6,421 nucleotides of DNA from Flavobacteriaceae bacterium (lineage in GTDB: Bacteria; Bacteroidota; Bacteroidia; Flavobacteriales; Flavobacteriaceae). Below are positions 1 to 6,155 of this stretch, in pieces. Each line of letters starts with the position of its first letter. Position 1 is the stretch's first letter. The notes beneath the pieces were generated by a model, which was given only the letters and a program-made list of their open reading frames with translations, was not told the origin of the DNA and did not search any database. The DNA is taken from positions 1-6,421 of the forward strand of contig CANHBE010000152.1 of the NCBI GenBank assembly GCA_947458575.1, in the 5' to 3' direction. The position numbers and the translations under genes were made by a program.

Positions 1-350
1 CTTGAAACAAAAACACTGTTTCGACTGTAATCGAATTGTAATAAATCAGTATTAATGAATACCGGATTGCTGTTGTTGTAATTTAAAATAAACTGATATT
101 TAGAAAAATCTTTGGTAATATCTAGTGGCACAGAAACCTGACTCACCCCATTGAAAAGAATGACTGTATCAAGTCCGTCACCTAAAATACCAAGATTAGT
201 CACATTTTTGGTTAAAGTCGGATTGGTGAAATCATAAAAATCAATAATCAGTCGAGGCGTAGTTTCAGTTGTTTCACTGCAGATATCGTCCTTTTCGCAA
301 CTCGAAAAACATGCTGCAAGTAAAAGGATAATTATACTTAGTTTTTTCAT
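1..350 (-). CDS. DUF6452-like small lipoprotein (3' end outside window)
   Basis: The first 116 residues can be read; the C-terminus lies beyond the left edge. Residues 1-18 form a lipoprotein signal peptide: MKK, a hydrophobic stretch (4-13), then two candidate lipobox cysteines, C14 (LAAC) and C18 (FSSC). C18 is followed by EKDDIC and then TTPRLIIDFYD (about 30-40). This CEKDDIC plus TPRLII pattern is what I recall for DUF6452, a family of unknown function in flavobacteria with members somewhat longer than the part seen here. The E-K-D-D after C18 fits the Bacteroidota lipoprotein export signal, so the mature protein is probably an outer-membrane and perhaps surface-exposed lipoprotein. The rest is polar and beta-rich in appearance, with no catalytic motif. 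It lies 61 bp downstream of rlmD on the same strand and may be co-transcribed. The ATG at 350 is chosen because the signal peptide begins there. The family call is from memory and no function can be assigned. Confidence 0.75.
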   Translation of the reverse strand, partial: MKKLSIIILLLAACFSSCEKDDICSETTETTPRLIIDFYDFTNPTLTKNVTNLGILGDGLDTVILFNGVSQVSVPLDITKDFSKYQFILNYNNSNPVFINTDLLQFDYSRNSVFVS

Positions 351-411
351 AAATCGCTCAATCTTAACGCGTGCTTATTGTATCGCGTGTTACCATTATT
401 GAATCTGGATT

Positions 412-1827
412 TTATTTTCTCAGCTCTAAAAGTACGACATTTTCAACATGATGTGTTTGCGGAAACATATCGACCGGTCGAACCCTTGTTACCTGATATT
501 TTTGATCCATCAGCGCTAAATCGCGCGCTTGTGTGGCCGAATTACAACTTACATAGACCACTTTTTTTGGTGCGATTCGCAGGATTTGTTCGACAACATC
601 TTTGTGCATTCCATCTCGCGGCGGATCTGTGATAATAACGTCTGGCTGACCATGCTGAGCAATAAAAGCTTCATTGAAAACTACTTTCATATCGCCTACA
701 AAAAACGAGCAGTTCATAATCTTGTTGCGCTTTGCATTTTCCTTGGCATCCAGGATAGCTTCCGGAACGCTCTCTACACCGACAACTTTCTTAGCATTTC
801 TTGAGACAAATTGCGCTATAGTTCCTGTTCCAGTATATAAATCGTAGACAATTTCATTTCCAGTTAGGCCGGCAAAGTCTCGTGCAACTTTATACAGTTC
901 ATAAGCTTGCGCTGAATTGGTTTGGTAAAAAGATTTTGCGTTGATGCTGAACTGCAAACCTTCCATCTCCTCCAGAATATAATCGCGACCTTTGTAAAGA
1001 ATGATATTCTGATCATAAATGGTGTCGTTCGGCTTAGCATTGATGACGTATTGGAGCGAGGTAATATTCGGAAATTTTTCCAATAAATGATTGAGTAGAA
1101 GTGCACGTTTCGCTTCATCATCTTTGAAAAACTGAACAAGTACCATAATTTCACCAGTAGAAGCAGTGCGTATCATCAAGGTCCGAAGAAGACCTTCGTG
1201 ATTTCTCGGATCGAAAAATTCCAAATCGTTTGCGATAGCAAAATCACGTATTTCATTCCGAATAGCATTGGATGGATCTTCTTGTAAATGACATTTGGTA
1301 ATGTCTAGAATTTTGTCCCACATTTTTGGAATGTGAAAGCCAAGAGCATTCCTATTACCCAGGTCTTCGGTAGATTCAATTTCTTTTTCCGTGAGCCATC
1401 GCGAATTTGAGAATCCAAATTCCATTTTGTTGCGATAGAAAAACTGCTTTTCAGAACCCAAAATCGGTTCGAATTCCGGAAGTTCGATTTTTCCAATCCG
1501 TTGCAAGTGATTCTTTACTTCATTTTGTTTGTAATGCAACTGTTGGGAATATTTCATATTCTGCCATTTACAGCCACCGCATACCCCAAAATGCTCGCAA
1601 ATCGGTTCAACTCTATCCACAGAAAATTCATGAAATCGAATGGCTTTACCTTCATAATAAGCCTTTCTTTTTTTGAAAGTTTGGATGTCAACCACATCAC
1701 CGGGAACCACATTGCCAACAAAAATGACTTTGCCATCAGGCGCTTTCGCAACAGAAACGCCTTTCGCTCCAGCGTCTAAAATTTTTATGTGATCAAAAAT
1801 AATTTTATCTGTGGTTTTCTTTCCCAT
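412..1827 (-). CDS. rlmD: 23S rRNA (uracil-C5)-methyltransferase RlmD
   Basis: This 471-residue SAM-dependent methyltransferase makes 5-methyluridine in 23S rRNA (U1939 in E. coli numbering), acting in the cytoplasm during ribosome assembly. An N-terminal TRAM RNA-binding domain covers roughly residues 5-65. The [4Fe-4S] ligands are C77, C83 and C86 (C-x5-C-x2-C) plus C179 in the motif TKCH. The Rossmann domain carries the SAM motif YDLYTGTGT (328-336) with acidic E352, then DPPRDGMH (401-408). The nucleophilic cysteine is C428 in YVSCNSATQARDL, and the general base is E462 in THHVENVVLLEL at the C-terminus. The length is slightly above E. coli RlmD (433 residues). TrmA is excluded because it lacks the TRAM domain and Fe-S cysteines. 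RlmC or a dual-specificity enzyme cannot be fully excluded by motifs, but RlmD is the usual Bacteroidota assignment. The start ATG at 1827 lies 4 bp from a strong -7 element; no Shine-Dalgarno is seen. It is divergent from the purine operon and functionally unrelated to it. Confidence 0.93.
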   Translation of the reverse strand: MGKKTTDKIIFDHIKILDAGAKGVSVAKAPDGKVIFVGNVVPGDVVDIQTFKKRKAYYEGKAIRFHEFSVDRVEPICEHFGVCGGCKWQNMKYSQQLHYKQNEVKNHLQRIGKIELPEFEPILGSEKQFFYRNKMEFGFSNSRWLTEKEIESTEDLGNRNALGFHIPKMWDKILDITKCHLQEDPSNAIRNEIRDFAIANDLEFFDPRNHEGLLRTLMIRTASTGEIMVLVQFFKDDEAKRALLLNHLLEKFPNITSLQYVINAKPNDTIYDQNIILYKGRDYILEEMEGLQFSINAKSFYQTNSAQAYELYKVARDFAGLTGNEIVYDLYTGTGTIAQFVSRNAKKVVGVESVPEAILDAKENAKRNKIMNCSFFVGDMKVVFNEAFIAQHGQPDVIITDPPRDGMHKDVVEQILRIAPKKVVYVSCNSATQARDLALMDQKYQVTRVRPVDMFPQTHHVENVVLLELRK

Positions 1828-1831
1828 GGCG

Positions 1832-1839
1832 CAAAAGTA
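1832..1839 (-). promoter_or_regulatory. -7 promoter element of rlmD (TACTTTTG)
   Basis: Read on the minus strand, TACTTTTG matches the Bacteroidota sigma-factor -7 consensus TAnnTTTG at every fixed position and is followed by GCGCC and the rlmD start codon. Only 4 bases separate it from the ATG, so the predicted transcript would start at or within a few bases of the start codon. No TTG lies at the usual 17-23 bp upstream, so the -33 element is weak or absent. Confidence 0.6.
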
Positions 1840-1879
1840 GGGAAAGTTTGTTAGTTCTGAAAAAGATAAACTATTGTTC

Positions 1880-1935
1880 TACTGCTGATTTAAATTTTTA
1901 GAAAGTTCGCTTGTATTTGAAGTGATTTACTGCTG
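1880..1935. repeat. Spaced direct repeat TACTGCTG in divergent intergenic region
   Basis: TACTGCTG occurs at 1880-1887 and again at 1928-1935, 48 bp apart start to start. Allowing one mismatch the match grows to 10 of 11 bases (1877-1887 region against 1925-1935 region has further partial identity). Each copy is followed by a TTAAATT stretch (1890-1896 and 1943-1949). The repeat lies between rlmD and guaD, just upstream of the guaD promoter-like element, where an activator or repressor could bind. Chance occurrence in AT-rich DNA is quite possible. Confidence 0.3.
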
Positions 1936-1947
1936 CGATAACTTAAA

Positions 1948-1975
1948 TTGCGTTGACAACTTTTCCTTATATTTA
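1948..1975 (+). promoter_or_regulatory. Promoter of the guaD-xdhABC operon
   Basis: A TTG at 1948-1950, a 17-bp spacer and TATATTTA at 1968-1975 resemble the Bacteroidota promoter TTG-N17-23-TAnnTTTG, with the last G replaced by A. Initiation would fall near 1980-1983, leaving a leader of about 10 bases before the guaD ATG at 1992. This agrees with the lack of a Shine-Dalgarno and leaves no room for a riboswitch. The imperfect -7 suggests moderate basal strength. Confidence 0.5.
1952..1960. promoter_or_regulatory. Short palindrome GTTGACAAC, possible operator
   Basis: GTTG-A-CAAC is a 4-bp inverted repeat around a single central base. It sits inside the spacer between the -33-like TTG and the -7-like element before guaD, a place where a bound repressor would block RNA polymerase. 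It is short, and no regulator gene is present in the window to connect with it, so this is only a candidate. Confidence 0.25.
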
Positions 1976-1991
1976 CCCAAAATAATAACCA

Positions 1992-2474
1992 ATGTGCGCT
2001 ACAATTAATAAGAACGAATTTATGCAGGAAGCCATTCGCCTGTCAATAGAAAACGTAACGAGTGGCAAAGGCGGACCTTTTGGCGCCGTCATAGTTAAAG
2101 ATGGAAAAATTATCGCACGCGGTGCTAATCAAGTGACTTCCTCAAATGATCCGACTGCGCACGCCGAAGTAGTAGCAATAAGAAACGCCTGCAAGGAATT
2201 GGGTAGTTTTCAATTGGATGGCTGCGAAATTTATACGAGTTGTGAACCTTGTCCGATGTGTCTCGGCGCGATTTATTGGGCACGTCCTGATAGAATGTAT
2301 TTTGCCAATACAAAGAAAGATGCAGCTGATATTCAATTTGATGATCAGTTTATTTACGAAGAACTGGAGATTCCATATAGCAACCGTAAACTTGAAACGA
2401 TTCCGATGATGCGCGAAGAAGCGCTAGAAGCTTTCCGTCTGTGGACAGAGAGCGTCAATAAAATAGAATATTGA
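1992..2474 (+). CDS. guaD: Guanine deaminase (cytidine-deaminase fold)
   Basis: A cytoplasmic zinc hydrolase of 160 residues that converts guanine to xanthine and ammonia, the step feeding the xanthine dehydrogenase encoded next. It resembles the 156-residue Bacillus subtilis enzyme throughout, with a constant offset of four residues as I recall that sequence: GGPFGAVIVKDG (27-38), N46, the catalytic HAE (H57, E59), zinc ligands C87 and C90 in CEPCPMC, W96 in YWARP, FDDQFIY (116-122, D118) and the C-terminal tyrosine Y160 in KIEY. In the domain-swapped B. subtilis dimer the C-terminal part of one chain reaches the partner's active site. The tRNA deaminase TadA shares the zinc motif but lacks the FDDxFIY segment and the EY terminus, so it is rejected. 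The ATG at 1992 gives the expected N-terminus; the next in-frame ATG (residue 11) would cut into the first helix. First gene of the operon; 13 bp separate it from xdhA. Confidence 0.95.
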   Translation: MCATINKNEFMQEAIRLSIENVTSGKGGPFGAVIVKDGKIIARGANQVTSSNDPTAHAEVVAIRNACKELGSFQLDGCEIYTSCEPCPMCLGAIYWARPDRMYFANTKKDAADIQFDDQFIYEELEIPYSNRKLETIPMMREEALEAFRLWTESVNKIEY

Positions 2475-2487
2475 TTTCAAAAATGGC

Positions 2488-3888
2488 ATGATTGAATTTC
2501 TCTTAAATAACAGAAAAATACAAACCGATAAAGCACCGAGTACAACCTTACTCGATTTTGTTCGATATGATGAAAATCTTCGAGGGACGAAAATAGGTTG
2601 TCGCGAAGGCGATTGTGGTGCTTGTACAGTGCTAATCGGTTCGTTAATCAATGGAAAGCTCGAATACATGAGCGCAACTTCTTGTCTGACACCAATAGCC
2701 AACGTATACGGGAAACACGTTGTTACAGTCGAGGGACTCAACTTATCCAGTAAACTCAATCAAGCGCAACAAGCGATGGTGGATTGCTCGGGAACCCAAT
2801 GCGGTTTTTGCACGCCCGGATTTGTCAACTCGATGTGCGGATTTGCTTTGAATACAACGCTGCCAACTGTGGAAAGTGCCATCAGTGCTATCGATGGAAA
2901 TATTTGCCGTTGTACCGGTTACAAATCTATAGAACGCGCCGCCGTCAAGTTAACACAAGAACTGGAATGGAAAGACACCAGTCGACCTTTAGCATGGTTA
3001 GTAGAACATGATTTTATTCCTGCGTATTTTTTGGAAGTCGAAGAGCAGCTGAAGCGTTTTGATCTCCAGTACGATACCGATGGACACATTCCAATTGGTG
3101 GCGGTACAGATTTGTATGTGCAAAAACATGATGTCTTGCACGAGATGGAAATGACGTATTTATTTAATAGGTCAACACTCAACGGAATCACTTTTGAGGG
3201 TTCGAAATGCATTTTAAAATCGGCAGTAACTGTAACTGATTTGCTGGAAAATGAAACTTTATTGAATGCCATTCCTAACTGGTACAAGTACTTGAAGTTG
3301 GTTTCCTCAACACCTATTCGAAATATCGGAACTATAGCAGGAAATCTTGCAAATGCCTCTCCAATCGGTGATTTTACTATTATCTTGTTGGCGATGAATG
3401 CTCAATTGACATTAACCAATAAAGATCACGAGTCAAGACAATTGCCACTTAAAGATTTCTATTTGAGTTACAAAGTGCTCAACAAAACTGCCGACGAAAT
3501 CATTACTGAAATTTCATTTGATTTACCGTCAAAATCGACTCAATTTCACTTCGAGAAAGTATGCAAACGTCAGTATTTAGATATTGCCAGCGTCAATACC
3601 GCCATCAGAATTACTTTGGATGGTGACGTAATCCAAGAAGCACACTGCTCTATTGGAGGTGTTGGTCCTGTTCCAAAGTTTTTAGCAAAAACATGTGAGT
3701 ATTTGACTCACAAGTCTATTGAACCTAAAGTGATTTTGCGAGCTGAAGAAATTATGCAAACCGAATTATCTCCTATGAGTGACGCGAGGGGCACTAAAGA
3801 ATACAAAAGATTGTTAGCACGTCAGTTGTTTTTTGCGCATTTCATTGAGATATTTCCAGATACAATCAAAATGCACGACCTGATATGA
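2488..3888 (+). CDS. xdhA: Xanthine dehydrogenase small subunit (2Fe-2S and FAD)
   Basis: The 466-residue electron-transfer subunit passes electrons from the molybdenum site in XdhB through two 2Fe-2S clusters to FAD and then, in the usual family members, to NAD+. The plant-type ferredoxin domain has C38, C43, C46 and C66; the second, helical 2Fe-2S domain has C105, C108, C140 and C142 (CGFC ... CRC). After a linker (about 150-180) comes the FAD domain with PIGGGTDLYV (202-211) and STPIRNIGTIAGNLANASPIGD-type FAD contacts (about 273-295, shown here by GNLANASPIGD), followed by the CO-dehydrogenase flavoprotein C-terminal domain (about 350-460). The size matches bacterial XdhA (Rhodobacter capsulatus about 460 residues); it is a fused FeS-FAD chain, unlike the separate CoxS and CoxM subunits of CO dehydrogenase. 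The ATG at 2488 begins MIEFLLNN, the normal first strand; an upstream ATG at 2483 is out of frame. The stop overlaps the xdhB start by 4 bp (ATGA), which suggests coupled translation and equal subunit synthesis. Confidence 0.95.
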   Translation: MIEFLLNNRKIQTDKAPSTTLLDFVRYDENLRGTKIGCREGDCGACTVLIGSLINGKLEYMSATSCLTPIANVYGKHVVTVEGLNLSSKLNQAQQAMVDCSGTQCGFCTPGFVNSMCGFALNTTLPTVESAISAIDGNICRCTGYKSIERAAVKLTQELEWKDTSRPLAWLVEHDFIPAYFLEVEEQLKRFDLQYDTDGHIPIGGGTDLYVQKHDVLHEMEMTYLFNRSTLNGITFEGSKCILKSAVTVTDLLENETLLNAIPNWYKYLKLVSSTPIRNIGTIAGNLANASPIGDFTIILLAMNAQLTLTNKDHESRQLPLKDFYLSYKVLNKTADEIITEISFDLPSKSTQFHFEKVCKRQYLDIASVNTAIRITLDGDVIQEAHCSIGGVGPVPKFLAKTCEYLTHKSIEPKVILRAEEIMQTELSPMSDARGTKEYKRLLARQLFFAHFIEIFPDTIKMHDLI

Positions 3889-6134
3889 TTAATATAGATG
3901 CCCATAATCACGTAAGAGGAAAGTCTGTTTATTTGGATGATATTCAAGAATTAAATGGCACTTTATACGCTTTGCCTTTTGATGCGACGGTCGCACATGC
4001 CAAAATCAAGAATATCGATTTGCAAAGAGCAATTCAACACAGTGGAATTGTTACCATACTTACCGCTAAAGATATTCCGGGAGAAAATCAAATAGGCGGC
4101 ATTATTCCGGATGAGCCTTTATTTGCAGATGGAGAAGTGCACTTTAGAGGTCAGGTCATTGCCCTAATTGTAGGAACTTCCGAACATCATTGTCGACAAG
4201 CAGCTAAATTAATTCATGTTGAATACGAAGAACTGCCTGTTATTACAGATGCAAGAGATGCTCAACGACATAACCAATTAATCATTCCTCCAAGAACTTT
4301 TACTCTTGGAAACACTGAAGAGGCTTGGTCAACATGTGACTATGTTTGTGAAGGGCGAACAGATGTCAACGGTCAGGAACACTTGTACATAGAAACACAA
4401 GGTGCATACGCTCGGCCAAAAGAAGATGGTAGTATTGTTATTTCTTCTTCAACACAAGGACCAACAGCGGTTCAACGAATGGTAGCGCGTGTACTTGGTA
4501 TTCCGATGCACAAAGTTGAAATTGATACAGTTCGCTTGGGTGGTGGTTTTGGTGGAAAAGAAGATCAAGCTACACCATGGGCGGTTATGGTGGCATTAGC
4601 ATCTCAGCACCTGCAAAAGCCTGTAAAAATGGCGATGCACCGCATGGACGACATGAGAATGACCGGTAAACGTCATCCGTATTCGGCTGATTTTAAAATT
4701 GGCTTGTCCAAAGATCTAAAAATAATCGCATATGAAGTAACACATTACCAGAATGCAGGAGCCGCAGCGGATCTTTCTCCGGCGGTGATGGAGCGAACTT
4801 TATTTCATTCCACTAATGCTTATTTTGTTCCAAATGTAATCGCCAAAGCATACAGTTGTAAAACCAATTTACCGCCGAATACTGCCTTCCGCGGATTTGG
4901 TGGACCTCAAGGTAAGTTTGTAATTGAAGCAGCAATTGTAAAGGCTGCGGAAGCCATCGGTGTGAGTCCAGCTGTTATTCAAAAAGCAAATTTAGTTACA
5001 GATGGAAACGAACTATCGTACGGGCAAATTTTACAACAGACCAATGCTCATGCAAGTTGGGATTCAAGTATGAAAACCTACGATTATGAGACTCAAAAAA
5101 AGCGTGTTGCAGATTTCAATGCCAGTAATGCGAGATTCAAGAAAGGTTTGGCTGTGCAACCGATTTGTTTCGGGATTTCCTTTACCAATACAATGATGAA
5201 TCACGCACGTGCTTTAGTGCATATTTACCATGATGGAAGTGTTGTCGTGAGCACCGGTGCCGTCGAAATGGGACAAGGTGTCAATACTAAATTGCTCCAG
5301 ATCGCAACTCAAATCTTCGGTATTTCTGCTTCAAAAGTGCGAATAGAATCAACTAATACATTGCGTGTCGCCAATACTTCACCGACCGCTGCCAGCGCCG
5401 GAGCAGATTTGAACGGAAAAGCACTAGAGATTGCTTGTCACAATTTATTGAATCGTTTGAAGACGGTTGCGCTAAGCGAGCACAATGCAACTCAATTTGA
5501 AATTAGAGATGAACAAGTTTATGCCGATTCAAAGGTTACAAATATGACTTGGACAGACTTGGTGATGAAAGCATTTACACTACGCGTGGCACTCAGTGAA
5601 AATGCGCATTATGCTACACCAACAATTCATTATGACAAATCGAAAGAAAAAGGACACCCATTCGCATATCATGTCTATGGAACTGCAATCCTCGAAGTGA
5701 CTGTCGATTGTTTGAAAGGCACTTATGACTTTGATAGTGTTAATATAGTTCATGATTTTGGACAAAGTATGAATAAAGATGTTGATAACGGCCAGATTGA
5801 AGGCGGCTTAGTACAAGGCATTGGATGGATGACACTCGAAGAGATTGTCTACAACGAGCAAGGCCGATTGGTATCCAACGCTCTTTCAACGTACAAGGTT
5901 CCGGATATTTATTCGGTGCCAAAGCATATTCAAATCAAGCATTTAGAGACTGAAGGTCACGAGTTGGCGATTAAAAAATCTAAAGCTGTTGGCGAACCTC
6001 CTCTCATGTACGGACTTGGCGCCTATTTCGCGATTCGTGCAGCAGTGAGAGCCTTTAATCCTGATGCAGATTTAGCAATCAATGCGCCATATACGCCTGA
6101 AAAAGTTTTGATGGACTTATACAAAATGTCATAA
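3885..6134 (+). CDS. xdhB: Xanthine dehydrogenase molybdopterin-binding subunit
   Basis: The 749-residue catalytic subunit hydroxylates hypoxanthine and xanthine to urate at a molybdenum-pterin centre, in the cytoplasm as an (XdhAB)2 complex by family analogy. The aldehyde oxidase/xanthine dehydrogenase hammerhead domain covers roughly 10-125 and the two Moco-binding domains the rest. Aligning by eye with bovine xanthine oxidase gives Q191 (Q767), E226 in GGGFGGKE (E802), R304 in VMERTLFH (R880), R336 and F338 in FRGFGG (R912, F914), F433 and T434 in ISFT (F1009, T1010), and the catalytic base E704 in VGEPPLM (E1261). E226 and R304 are the substrate-orienting pair that marks purine enzymes; aldehyde oxidases differ at these positions. 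VEMGQGVNTK (460-469) is a further family motif. The length is near that of R. capsulatus XdhB. The start ATG overlaps the xdhA stop. The following xdhC begins 21 bp downstream. No truncation or missing active-site residue is seen. Confidence 0.96.
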   Translation: MINIDAHNHVRGKSVYLDDIQELNGTLYALPFDATVAHAKIKNIDLQRAIQHSGIVTILTAKDIPGENQIGGIIPDEPLFADGEVHFRGQVIALIVGTSEHHCRQAAKLIHVEYEELPVITDARDAQRHNQLIIPPRTFTLGNTEEAWSTCDYVCEGRTDVNGQEHLYIETQGAYARPKEDGSIVISSSTQGPTAVQRMVARVLGIPMHKVEIDTVRLGGGFGGKEDQATPWAVMVALASQHLQKPVKMAMHRMDDMRMTGKRHPYSADFKIGLSKDLKIIAYEVTHYQNAGAAADLSPAVMERTLFHSTNAYFVPNVIAKAYSCKTNLPPNTAFRGFGGPQGKFVIEAAIVKAAEAIGVSPAVIQKANLVTDGNELSYGQILQQTNAHASWDSSMKTYDYETQKKRVADFNASNARFKKGLAVQPICFGISFTNTMMNHARALVHIYHDGSVVVSTGAVEMGQGVNTKLLQIATQIFGISASKVRIESTNTLRVANTSPTAASAGADLNGKALEIACHNLLNRLKTVALSEHNATQFEIRDEQVYADSKVTNMTWTDLVMKAFTLRVALSENAHYATPTIHYDKSKEKGHPFAYHVYGTAILEVTVDCLKGTYDFDSVNIVHDFGQSMNKDVDNGQIEGGLVQGIGWMTLEEIVYNEQGRLVSNALSTYKVPDIYSVPKHIQIKHLETEGHELAIKKSKAVGEPPLMYGLGAYFAIRAAVRAFNPDADLAINAPYTPEKVLMDLYKMS

Positions 6135-6155
6135 ACTACTTTCAATTCGTAGCTT

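Noticed and set aside
359..366. TAAGATTG on the minus strand before the lipoprotein gene, similar to a -7 element
   Set aside because: It has one mismatch to TAnnTTTG and no TTG at the right distance upstream; the gene may simply be read from the rlmD transcript. Too weak to annotate.
368..389. CGCGTG repeated at 368-373 and 384-389 between rlmD and the lipoprotein gene
   Set aside because: Two 6-bp copies only, with no hairpin and U-tract; not a terminator and likely chance.
378..804. Open frames on the plus strand inside rlmD
   Set aside because: They lie antisense to a well-supported gene with all catalytic motifs and show no recognisable protein features.
1828..1991. Possible purine (guanine or xanthine) riboswitch upstream of guaD
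   Set aside because: The predicted leader is only about 10 bases, and I see no three-way-junction pairing or conserved purine aptamer core in the region.
1992..2474. tRNA adenosine deaminase TadA
   Set aside because: It shares HAE and PCxxC, but the FDDxFIY segment, YWARP and the terminal EY match guanine deaminase, as does the neighbouring xanthine dehydrogenase.
2424..3287. Open frames on the minus strand across the guaD end and xdhA
   Set aside because: They are antisense to strongly conserved coding sequence, have no family motifs and no promoter-like element upstream.
2488..6134. Aerobic carbon-monoxide dehydrogenase (CoxMSL) or aldehyde oxidase
   Set aside because: The FeS and FAD domains are fused in one chain, the CoxL active-site cysteine loop is not seen, and the purine-orienting Glu and Arg are present in the large subunit.
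6133..6155. Weak hairpin between xdhB stop and xdhC start (CTAC at 6136-6139 with GTAG at 6149-6152)
   Set aside because: Four solid pairs with a 9-base loop and no T-run; too weak for a terminator, and xdhC belongs functionally to the operon.
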